A stretch of 64,000 nt of DNA, taken from Bugulina stolonifera (lineage: Eukaryota > Bryozoa > Gymnolaemata > Cheilostomatida > Bugulidae). The notes under the pieces were generated by a model. That model searched no databases and had not been told where the DNA came from. It saw nothing but the letters and a program-made list of their open reading frames with translations. The position numbers and the translations under genes were made by a program. The DNA lies in contig OW285192.1 of assembly GCA_935421135.1 (NCBI GenBank), positions 1,531,501 to 1,595,500 on the forward strand, written 5' to 3'. This document shows, piece by piece, positions 55,401-64,000 of the stretch (position 1 is the first letter of the stretch; every line of letters begins with the position of its first letter).

Positions 55401-58400
55401 TCAAAGGGGAGCGTGTCTGTGTAAGCTAAAATGTCAGGCATGTTGGTTATAAAGCGTATACATTGTACCACGTATACATTGTACCACGTATACATTGTAC
55501 CACGCATACATTGTACCACGCATACATTGTACCACGTATACATTGTACCACGTATACATTGTACCACGCATACATTGTACCACGCATACATTGTACCACG
55601 TATACATTGTACCACGCATACATTGTACCACGCATACATTGTACCACGTATACATTGTACCACGTATACATTGTACCACGTATAAATTGTACCACGTATA
55701 CATTGTACCACGAAGTCACTTTACCATTAGTGAAAACAGCATGATGAAGACCCTTCTCTAACCCAAGTTAAAAAAAATGCAGATCTCCTCTGATCATGGG
55801 TTTCTCACCTGGGATTAATAAGGGGAAGTAAAACCAGTAATGTTCCATGATACCAAAATATTTTATACTATAATACAACATGCAACAAGTGCATGAATGT
55901 AGACATTAGCTGTCTGGCAATGCACAGTGGTTGCCTCCTAAATCACTACTAAGTGAAGCATTGCCGTTACCTCCGACATTGTCACAGAGTAAATATATGC
56001 ACTTACCTCTCACATTGTCACTGAATGAATATATGTACTTACCTCTCACATTGTCACTGAGTGAATATATGCACTTACCTTCCACATTGTCACTGAATGA
56101 ATATATGTACTTACCTCCCACATTGTCATTGAGTGAATATATGCACTTACCTCCCACATTGTCATTGAGTGAATATATGCACTTACCTCTCACAGTGTCA
56201 CTGAATGAATATATGTACTTACCTCTCACATTGTCACTGAGTGAATATATGTACTTACCTTTCACACTGTCACCGAATGAATATATGTACTTACCTCCCA
56301 CATTGTTACTGAATGAATATATGTACTTACCTCCCACACTGTCACTGAATGAACATATGTACTTACCTCTCACACTGTCACTGAGTGAATATATGTACTT
56401 ACCTTTCACACTGTCACCGAGTGAATATATGTACTTACCTCCCACATTGTTACTGAATGAATATATGTACTTACCTCTCACATTGTCACTGAATGAATAT
56501 ATGTACTTACCTCCCACATTGTTACTGAATGAATATATGTACTTACCCCCCACATTGTCACTGAGTGAATATATGCACTTACCTCCCACATTGTCATTGA
56601 GTGAATATATGCACTTACCTCCCACATTGTTACTGAATGAATATATGTACTTACCTCTCACATTGTCACTGAATGAATATATGTACTTACCCCCCACATT
56701 GTCACTGAATGAATATATGTACTTACCTCCCACATTGTTACTGAATGAATATATGTACTTACCCCCCACATTGTCACTGAGTGAATATATGCACTTACCT
56801 CCCACATTGTCATTGAGTGAATATATGCACTTACCTCCCACATTGTCATTGAGTGAATATATGCACTTACCTCTCACAGTGTCACTGAATGAATATATGT
56901 ACTTACCTCTCACATTGTCACTGAGTGAATATATGTACTTACCTTTCACACTGTCACCGAATGAATATATGTACTTACCTCCCACATTGTTACTGAATGA
57001 ATATATGTACTTACCTCCCACACTGTCACTGAATGAACATATGTACTTACCTCTCACACTGTCACTGAGTGAATATATGTACTTACCTTTCACACTGTCA
57101 CCGAGTGAATATATGTACTTACCTCCCACATTGTTACTGAATGAATATATGTACTTACCTCTCACATTGTCACTGAGTGAATATATGTACTTACCTTTCA
57201 CACTGTCACCGAATGAATATATGTACTTACCTCCCACATTGTTACTGAATGAACATATGTACTTACCTCTCACACTGTCACTGAGTGAATATATGTACTT
57301 ACCTTTCACACTGTCACCGAGTGAATATATGTACTTACCTCCCACATTGTTACTGAATGAATATATGTACTTACCTCCCACATTGTTACTGAATGAATAT
57401 ATGTACTTACCTCCCACACTGTCACTGAATGAATATATGTACTTACCTCTCAAATTGTCACTGAATGAATAGATGTACTTACCCCCCACATTGTCACTGA
57501 GTGAAGGTTTGAAGAAGATGTAGGTTATGAATCCTGCTGCATCAGCTCTGGTTAGGTCGGTGAATGCGAGGTCAGCCGTATCATCTTTGGGTATGACACA
57601 CTGGGTGGTCGTGGTGGAGAAGCTGTAAGTATACACAGTGTAAGTACAAGTATATATACATTCAGAGTGTGTATATAGAGTGTATGTGTGTACAGTGTAA
57701 GTATACATATATGTATAGTGCAGGTATACAAGAATGTAAGTAGGTAATACAGTGTGAATATATGCATATACATACAACAGTACAGGCCTACATGTACGTA
57801 CAAATAGTACAGGAACACAGTACACATACATACAGAGTAAGCACACAGTGTAAGTACATTGAATGTAAGTGTATTACAGTGCAAGTGTACTGTGTAATTC
57901 ATTCTATAGCAAAATGATTTCTACCTGAAAGACAAGCAGCGACCACTGTTTTGTGTAAGACATGCCATATAGCAATCAGCAGCGTTGTCAAATCCGAGGA
58001 CAATGACATTTTCAGCATCGTCAATGCCAGTCCCTTTGTAGAAGTACTGGTCATTAGACTGAGTGTAGTCGTCAGCGGCCATTGTTTGTTCAAAGTAAGC
58101 TGAAAATATAAAACTAGCTATCACCACCCGTATGAATCACAACTATACAAAACATACAATTGCGTACATTGTACATGTACAGTGTATACTGTACATATAC
58201 AGTATAAATACATGACTGTGCATGTATATACTGTATATGTACATGTATATAATTACTGTACATGTCATGTACATTGTACAAGTAAAAGTACAAGTATAGT
58301 ACCAGTAAAAGTGTAAACATAAGAGCAAATACAGTGATGCAATCTCAAATTGTAATTATACAATACTATAATATCTGGGCTGTAGCTAATCCACCAGAGC

Positions 58401-60967
58401 ACTCACCTGAGCTATGAGCCTAGCTACAGACTAGGTAAAAGATAGAAAGTGGTGTCTGGCCAAAGAAATCAAATAATATAATGACAAACTCTACTCATGA
58501 CTGTTAAAAATATAGCAAGAACTGATGCTAGGGCTAGGGCATCAACGTTAGATTCCAAGAGACCCAAGCGTAGCCTCAGCATCCTGGCAATTGTTCATGA
58601 TAGACTCAGCATCATGTCCACCAGGCTCAAAAACTTTGTCATGAAACTGAGGATAATCGAGGTGAGTGTAGTAATACACTACAATGTGACTGTTAGCATG
58701 ATGTTATTGTACTCACTGGTCCCTGCGTAGTAATACTGGTATGAGCTATACCCGTCTGTGGTTGAGACTGAGTAGTCAGTTATGACATTGGAAGAAGTGT
58801 GCAGAGGTGCATTGCATGTCGTAGTACCGGATGACCAGCTACATAAAAATGCACAACAACGTATTATGGTATAGAGCATACTGTATGTGCACATAATTCC
58901 CTATTGACATCAGGAATATGGATCACAGTTGAAAATATATACTAATCTAAACACCTTATAGACATTGTATCTTATACCTGAATATCTTATAGATATTGTA
59001 TCTTATACCTGAATATCTTATAGATTTTGTATCTTACTTGGATATCTTATAGACATTGTATCTTATACCTGAATATCTTATAGATATTGTATCTTACTTG
59101 GATATAATAATAATAATATCCGTGGCGCCAAACACAATTTTTTAACGTGGCTGCCCAATAGCAGAGCTAGTCGAGGGGCCACCACGGCTCCTAGAGCTGG
59201 ATATTACTATAGTTCAATATGGCACAGAGGGAAAACCTTCTTCGGGACGAAAACCTCCAGGTCGTTGGCGGGACTCGAACCCACGTCCTTGCAGATAACT
59301 TGCGTCATTGCTGCAAGACCAGAGTGACTAGCGCTAGACCACTCAGCCACCAACACCTACCTTATAGACATTGTATCTTATACATGAATATCTTATAGAT
59401 ATTGTATCTTATACATGAATATCTTATAGATATTGTATCTTACCTGAATATCTTATAGATATTGTATCTTACCTGAATATCTTGCAGGTACCCAAGTTAG
59501 CCATAAGGCAGAGCCTGTAACACTTGAGTTTACTATCCACACCAGTAGCTATGAAGTTATCACTAGTAGAAGTCGAACTGGCCCCCAGATAGTAGAGAAC
59601 ATTAGCACTGTCAGTCTCAGATGTGGGGAGGTCATCATCGTACCCTGGTGTGAGTGTTACATTTTAGTACGCTCAGGGAAAGTGGCATTTTAATTAAATA
59701 AGTTGTATGTCTCCGCCGTATAGGCCACATTATATAGACAAGCTATACTTAATACAAACAGATACATTGCAGTAGATATACCAACTAGCTAGGTTATCAG
59801 TAAGTACATTGCAGTAGATATACCAACTAGTTAGGTTATCAGTAAGTACATGTAAGTACATTGCAGTAGATATACCAACTAGCTAGGTTATCAGTAAGTA
59901 CATTGCAGTAGATATACCAACTAGCTAGGTTATCAGTAAATACATGTAAGTACATTGCAGTTGATATACCAACTAGTTAGGTTATCAGTAAATACATGTA
60001 AGTACATTGCAGTAGATATACCAACTAGTTAGGTTATCAGTAAGTACATGTAAGTACATTGCAGTAGATATACCAACTAGTTAGGTTATCAGTAAATACA
60101 TGTAAGTACATTGCAGTTGATATACCAACTAGTTAGGTTATCAGTAAATACATGTAAGTACATTGCAGTAGATATACCAACTAGTTAGGTCATCAGTAAG
60201 TACATGTAAGTACATTGCAGTAGATATACCAACTAGTTAGGTTATCAGTAAGTACATGTAAGTACATTGCAGTAGATATACCAACTAGTTCAGCCATCAG
60301 TAAGTACATGTAAGTACATTGCAGTAAATACACCAACTAGTTGGGTCATCAATAAATACATGTAAGTACATTGCAGTAGATATACCAACTAGTTAGGTTA
60401 TCAGTAAATACATGTAAGTACATTGCAGTAGATATACCAACTAGTTGGGTCATCAGTAAGTACATGTAAGTACATTGTATTAGGTTAGACTCACTAGTAG
60501 CACTGTCAGACGTAACATGAGGTTTGAAGAAGAAATAGACTGTATAGCCGCTTTTGTTTTTACCCAGCTTGTAATTGGGCAGGGTTACACCGGTCCCACG
60601 TGGAATGAGACATCTACCAGAGTCAGCAAGTGTGTACTTGAAGCTAAAATACAATAACAGACGCTAGATTACATTATACTATAGTATCCAAAATTATAGG
60701 ATTAAGGCCAAAAGCCGTACAGAATCGGAAGTAACAACAGCATGTTATGCAATCTTGCTCAGCTATAGGCATATACACGATATACATACCTGAACACCAA
60801 ACAGCGACCATTGTTAGTCTCTAGACATGCTCTGTAACAATCCACAGCGTCATCTATACCTCCGAACACCAAGTTTTTACTATTGTCCCACGTGCCCGAT
60901 CCTCTGTAGTAATATTGGTCTGATGTAGTAGCGTACTTGTCAGAGTCCAATGTTTGGGTGTAGTAGT
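49216..60967 (-). CDS. Gene B, whole model: seven PAN/apple-like modules plus C-terminal domain (5' end outside window)
   Basis: Eighteen exons on the minus strand give 880 in-frame codons. Seven modules follow one plan. Exon type A (148-178 nt, phase 1-2) ends in a motif like DCYRACLETNNGRCLVFS. Exon type B (110-149 nt, phase 2-1) contains Y/F-x-x-S...C-x-x-P, then an aromatic-rich strand. The cysteine layout and short length fit PAN/apple-type modules, which bind proteins or carbohydrates in extracellular proteins; this is my best guess, not a certain match. After module 7 come four exons of a domain I cannot name. No signal peptide or start is present, so the gene enters from beyond 64000 or has its first exons hidden in the repeat region at 61000-64000. 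Intron positions identical in all modules point to tandem duplication of a two-exon cassette. Confidence 0.75.
49665..49900. repeat. 12-13-bp tandem repeat
   Basis: tatttgcattgac / tatttgcattggc copies in a gene B intron. Confidence 0.9.
50087..50244 (-). CDS. Gene B: C-terminal domain, exon 3
   Basis: 158 nt, phase 0-2, VRVELYDTSGNFLKYIEYDA, TSWFGSSDYSSSSYTDL. It looks like beta-strand-rich sequence. Confidence 0.82.
50795..50917 (-). CDS. Gene B: C-terminal domain, exon 2
   Basis: 123 nt, phase 0-0, DAADSAAMAFSDTDSSFTYL, SRLIDYWADLSSKST. Confidence 0.82.
50925..51050. repeat. About 26-bp tandem repeat, 4 copies
   Basis: atatacatgattatacaata plus cagtgt; intronic. Confidence 0.85.
51123..51190 (-). 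CDS. Gene B: C-terminal domain, exon 1
   Basis: 68 nt, phase 1-0, YKLLTKHVEYHGYSPYDAYS. Confidence 0.78.
51242..51634. mobile_element. Candidate MITE with tgctttca termini
   Basis: Ends tgctttcagaccgcag and cagcagtgtgaaagca are inverted and similar. No clear target duplication; the intron is otherwise plain. Confidence 0.4.
51786..51895 (-). CDS. Gene B: PAN-like module 7, exon B
   Basis: 110 nt, phase 2-1, YRSTAQECYITDANF, SQAYFLKDS. Confidence 0.82.
52118..52265 (-). CDS. Gene B: PAN-like module 7, exon A
   Basis: 148 nt, phase 1-2, MFDIYFQSVATKSDCYKLCL, TTCQTFS. The shortest A exon. Confidence 0.82.
52290..52500. repeat. AT-rich 33-bp tandem repeat
   Basis: gtatatgtccattatattac units, repeated in part at 52680-52770 beyond the LTR fragment, as if that fragment had inserted into the array. 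Confidence 0.85.
52511..52677 (+). mobile_element. 5'-truncated LTR fragment
   Basis: About 165 bp resembling the 3' part of the LTR at 61562-62277 (shared ggactactagtacctg, tctttcatgtaatgagaag, cctagcaccactcatagg, final aaccattacaatatatt). Confidence 0.85.
52801..52925 (-). CDS. Gene B: PAN-like module 6, exon B
   Basis: 125 nt, phase 2-1, YGSSTCRFPKGITTM, NYKTYAMYTPSSQ. Confidence 0.85.
53401..53578 (-). CDS. Gene B: PAN-like module 6, exon A, with repeated acceptor
   Basis: 178 nt, phase 1-2, YSAAPSSSDYTEAPSQLIYS and HEDCYKLCEMYAGESGSCYA. The acceptor (gctgtag|attacag) is copied in the 27-bp array at 53579-53790. Confidence 0.85.
53579..53790. repeat. 27-bp minisatellite carrying a copied 3' splice site, about 8 copies
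   Basis: On the minus strand each unit is gtgctgtag|attacagttcattgtta: an acceptor and the first codons of module 6 exon A. The three copies nearest the exon are in frame; a TAA at 53670-53672 closes the next. Confidence 0.92.
53847..53986 (-). CDS. Gene B: PAN-like module 5, exon B
   Basis: 140 nt, phase 2-1, YSSSTKLCYFPLDSGS, DYTTYFVYDPKPSGG. Confidence 0.87.
54366..54543 (-). CDS. Gene B: PAN-like module 5, exon A
   Basis: 178 nt, phase 1-2, TTEIFYAGASY, LQDCYRTCLEINSGRCLVFS. Confidence 0.87.
54747..54865 (-). CDS. Gene B: PAN-like module 4, exon B
   Basis: 119 nt, phase 2-1, YSSAKTCVVPYHTSS, STYAGYLYFYTGS. Confidence 0.85.
54866..55253. other. No gene seen: intron of gene B
   Basis: Unremarkable intronic sequence without repeats. 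Confidence 0.5.
55254..55425 (-). CDS. Gene B: PAN-like module 4, exon A
   Basis: 172 nt, phase 1-2, VVYYIGTGIDDSG and ALYCYRVCLMINDGDCNMFS. Confidence 0.85.
55449..55712. repeat. 16-bp tandem repeat, about 17 copies
   Basis: cattgtaccacgtata with a common cacgcata variant. It begins about 20 bp upstream of the module 4 exon A acceptor but does not include it. Confidence 0.95.
55983..57482. repeat. 36-bp minisatellite carrying a copied 5' splice site, about 41 copies
   Basis: The unit acttacctcccacattgtca plus ctgaatgaatatatgt is, on the minus strand, the end of module 3 exon B (SDNVGG), its donor gtaagtac, and the start of the intron. Variants fall into a few classes that recur in the same order, suggesting secondary block duplications. 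Confidence 0.95.
57483..57622 (-). CDS. Gene B: PAN-like module 3, exon B, with potentially extendable 3' end
   Basis: 140 nt, phase 2-1, FSTTTTQCVIPKDD, AAGFITYIFFKPSLSDNVG. The donor used here is the first of about 41 copies; the frame stays open through the whole array down to 55906. Confidence 0.85.
57925..58099 (-). CDS. Gene B: PAN-like module 3, exon A
   Basis: 175 nt, phase 1-2, DQYFYKGTGIDD and AADCYMACLTQNSGRCLSFS. Confidence 0.87.
58717..58838 (-). CDS. Gene B: PAN-like module 2, exon B
   Basis: 122 nt, phase 2-1, WSSGTTTCNAPLHTSS and YSSYQYYYAGT. Confidence 0.85.
58930..59482. repeat. About 30-bp minisatellite carrying a copied 5' splice site, split by a SINE
   Basis: gaatatcttatagatattgt plus atcttacct units. 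On the minus strand they repeat the end of module 2 exon A (AAGATATTCAG) and its donor gtaag. Interrupted at about 59105-59358. Confidence 0.9.
59105..59358 (-). mobile_element. tRNA-derived SINE
   Basis: On the minus strand it starts ggtgttggtggctgagtggt, with an A box GTGGCTGAGTGGTCTAGCG and a B box GGTTCGAGTCCCG about 70 bp later, as in serine or leucine tRNAs. An unrelated body and a short att repeat tail follow. It is inserted inside a minisatellite. Confidence 0.8.
59473..59644 (-). CDS. Gene B: PAN-like module 2, exon A
   Basis: 172 nt, phase 1-2, NVLYYLGAS, KLKCYRLCLMANLGTCKIFS. The end (AAGATATTCAG) plus donor is the unit of the neighbouring array. Confidence 0.85.
59765..60480. repeat. 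About 50-60-bp tandem repeat, 13 copies
   Basis: gtacattgcagtagatatac plus caactagttaggttatcagtaa, with an optional extra acatgtaa; intronic, beside module 1 exon B. Confidence 0.93.
60495..60643 (-). CDS. Gene B: PAN-like module 1, exon B
   Basis: 149 nt, phase 2-1, FKYTLADSGRCLIPRG and GYTVYFFFKPHV. Confidence 0.85.
60790..60967 (-). CDS. Gene B: PAN-like module 1, exon A
   Basis: 178 nt, phase 1-2, DQYYYRGSGTW, then DDAVDCYRACLETNNGRCLV. Confidence 0.85.
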
Positions 60968-61561
60968 CTACAGGTATTATATGAAGCTATTGTTAATATA
61001 ATTATCAAATATTCAGCATTTCTATTCAACTTAGAAATTACAGTTAACTTTAGCTCTGGTAAGAAGGTGGAACATTCCAAATTTTTAGTGAAGTTTAATC
61101 ACTATAAATATTGCATTATGTTTCCCCTAAAAGCGACAAGTTCGATAATATTTTCCATTGCTATCAAATTCTGCTTCCAAAAGTACTGTTTTGAACAGAA
61201 CATGGTTATTTAGCTATATGGTACATACTGTAGTTTGACATTTAAAAGCGCACCATATATTTCCTGTAATATAATTGCTAAGTAGCGTGAACAAGTTATG
61301 ACAACTACTTCACCTGCAAATGGGCTCACTGTACTTATGTGGGAGTGTTTGAGTCTGAATAAACAGAGGTTAGCCAAGTTTATTTTTCATATATAAACAA
61401 TGTTTAAACATGAATTTTGGAACTTTGTAAATTTTGCAAATTACTAAGAGTTTCCACAGCAAAATATTCCAGTATTAGCAGACTTGCGAAACTTTCTTAA
61501 TTTATTTTTGCTTTTAGGGTTCTTCCACTATACATAAGTATATCCTAATTGTATATAATAT
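60968..61561. other. No gene seen
   Basis: No exon, repeat or element recognised; presumably an intron or the 5' flank of gene B. Confidence 0.5.
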
Positions 61562-62277
61562 TGTAATGGTTACGCGCAGCCTCCTGACTACATAACACTA
61601 ACTATATACTTACCCTTGCACTATATCTGCTTGTATCCATTGTTTATGTAGTTGAATGTTACCTGTACACTTCTTATATGCATTACTGAGCCATTATACC
61701 CTTTTTATATCCATGTAAAGAGGCCCGACCTCTCAGAAATACTTGATATTGATTTTGCATATGATCTAGATGATTTTAAGCATCTTTTGTCAAACCCGAC
61801 CTATTTTGGGTTGGCCCTCGGGCTTCCGGCCGCCATATTGTTGCGCAATTTCCGGACGACCCTACGTCGTCTTTTTACGACACTACGTCGGCCTTTTTAC
61901 CGGAACTTCCTCCGGAAGTTCTATTACTATATAAAGGGCATTGTTTTCATGTTTGTTGTCTGAGTTCATGCTTGGATCTCAATAAAGACACTTCTATGCT
62001 TATATATAGAGACTTTCACTTCGTAGATAGGTCATTCTAGTTGTTAAGGTCCTCGACCTTGCAACACGAACTGCCTACTTGGTCGGATCACTCTCTTCCT
62101 TAGTATAGTAAACAAGCATTGACTCGGGATCATTTGGGTCGTCTTTGGTATTTCTTGGACTACTAGTACCTGGTAATCTTTCATGTAATGAGAAGGCCTA
62201 GCACCACTCATAGGCACTTCACTTTGGACTCGGGAGTCGTCTTAGGACGACAACACCAAAACTCAAAAACCATTACA
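61562..62277 (+). mobile_element. Solo LTR
   Basis: 716 bp, starting TGTAATGGTT and ending AACCATTACA, with the 4-bp duplication ATAT on both sides (61558-61561, 62278-62281). TATA box at 61928, AATAAA at 61981. A cluster of GACGAC/ACGTCG motifs precedes the TATA box. No internal region is present. Confidence 0.9.
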
Positions 62278-62289
62278 ATATATTCCTAA

Positions 62290-64000
62290 ATACTGCTACA
62301 CTGCCTATTACTGTATCATATATTACTACACCATATTATACACTATTACCATACCATATATTACTACATCATATACACTACTACCATACCATATATTACT
62401 ACATTATATACATTATTACTATACTATATATTACTACATTATATACACTATTACTATGCCATATATTACTACACAGTATACACTATTACTACACCATATA
62501 CACTATTACCATACCCTATATTATTCCACCATATACATGTACACTATTACCACACCATATATTACTACACCATATACACTGTTACTATACCATATATTAC
62601 TACACCATATACACTATTACCATGCCATATATTACTACACCATATACACTGTTACTATACCATATATTACTACATCATATACACTATTACAATACCATAT
62701 ACACTATTACCATACCATATATTACTACGTCATATACATTATTACTATACTATATATTACTACATTATATACACTATTACTATGCCATATATTACTACAC
62801 AGTATACACTATTACTACACCATATACACTATTACCATACGATATATTACTACATCATATACACTACTACCATACCATATATTACTACACCATATACACT
62901 ACTACCACACCATATATTACTACACCATATACACTATTACTATGCCATATATTACTACACCATATACACTATTACCATACCATATATTACTACATCATAT
63001 ACACTACTACCATACCATATATTACTACACAGTATACACTATTACTACACCATATACACTATTACTATACCATATATTACTACATCATATACACTACTAC
63101 CATACCATACATTACTACATTATATACACTATTACCATACCATATATTACTACATTATATACATTATTACTATACTATATATTACTACATTATATACACT
63201 ATTACTATGCCATATATTACTACACAGTATACACTATTACTACACCATATACACTATTACCATACCATATATTACTACACCATATACACTACTACCACAC
63301 CATATATTACTACACCATATACACTATTACTATGCCATATATTACTACACCATATACACTATTACCATACCATATATTACTACATCATATACACTACTAC
63401 CATACCATATATTACTACATTATATACACTATTACCATACCATATATTACTACATTATATACATTATTACTATACTATATATTACTACATTATATACACT
63501 ATTACTATGCCATATATTACTACACAGTATACACTATTACTACACCATATACACTATTACCATACCATATATTGCTACACCATATACACTACTACCACAC
63601 CATATACACTATTACTATGCCATATATTACTACACCATATACACTATTACCATACCATATATTACTACATCATATACACTACTACCATACCATATATTAC
63701 TACACAGTATACACTATTACTACACCATATACACTATTACCATACCATATATTACTACATCATATACACTACTACCATACCATACATTACTACATCATAT
63801 ACACTACTACCATACCATATATTACTACACCATATACACTACTACCATACCATATATTACTACACCATATACACTATTACTATGCCATATATTAATACAT
63901 CATATACACTACTACCATACCATATATTACTACATCATATACACTACTACCATACCATATATTACTACACCATATACACTATTACTATGCCATATACTAC
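62290..64000. repeat. Satellite-like array running off the right edge
   Basis: Period about 31-32 bp (ccatatattactacaccata plus tacactattac), with several variants arranged in a higher-order pattern of about 170-300 bp. The long open frame on the plus strand is an artefact of stop-poor repeats. Confidence 0.93.

Noticed and set aside
55931..57472. A 513-codon plus-strand open frame (YMYLPxTLSLNE repeats)
   Set aside because: The antisense of a 36-bp array whose minus-strand phase is explained by the gene B exon; no plus-strand gene evidence nearby.
59270..59358. A functional tRNA-Ser or tRNA-Leu gene
   Set aside because: A tRNA-unrelated body and repeat tail follow directly, as in a SINE.
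61652..61963. A 103-codon plus-strand open frame
   Set aside because: Lies within a solo LTR across its promoter region; no domain recognised.
62456..63895. A 479-codon open frame of Tyr/Ile/Thr-rich repeats
   Set aside because: A satellite translation with no signal, domain or splice context.

Overview
This is eukaryotic, and by its content animal, genomic DNA. Nearly all coding sequence is on the minus strand. It is split into short exons with GT-AG introns, mostly phase 1 (EGF-like, SRCR and MAM modules) or phase 2 (leucine-rich repeats and PAN-like modules). The extracellular modules, compact genes and many tacatgta-type simple repeats suggest a marine invertebrate, possibly a sponge. 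That guess rests on style, not on a database match.

Gene A (minus, 40937 down to 854 and off the left edge) has a signal-peptide exon at 40726-40928. It continues through two leucine-rich-repeat blocks (40054-31256), a row of EGF-like modules (27617-21719), five SRCR domains of two exons each (21623-14989), more EGF-like modules (14795-6522), one MAM domain (6402-4633) and further EGF-like modules (4116-854). I placed 58 coding exons. Every junction is phase-compatible and the sum is about 3,170 codons. The join across 27618-31255 is inferred from matching phase only. The protein should be a secreted or cell-surface adhesion or recognition receptor; no membrane segment lies in the window.

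Gene B (minus, 60967 down to 49216, entering from the right) encodes seven tandem PAN/apple-like modules. Each is built from the same two-exon cassette. A conserved-looking C-terminal domain that I cannot name follows. A terminal exon with a poly(A) signal may lie near 48400-48480.

Between the genes (41540-49200) lie a decayed Ty3/Gypsy pol region on the plus strand, a pair of about 1.1 kb direct repeats that look like a duplicated gene 3' end, a solo LTR, a hAT-type MITE and a small perfect palindrome. A second, related solo LTR is at 61562-62277, and a satellite-like array fills 62290-64000.

The most unusual property is the number of tandem minisatellites. At least eight have a repeat unit that spans an exon-intron junction, so the splice site itself is copied many times. 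In the largest (55983-57482, about 41 copies of 36 bp) every copy keeps a donor in the same phase and the reading frame stays open throughout. Alternative donor choice could therefore add multiples of a 12-residue repeat to the protein. Introns also hold fold-back elements, tRNA-derived SINE-like sequences, a hAT element and LINE fragments.
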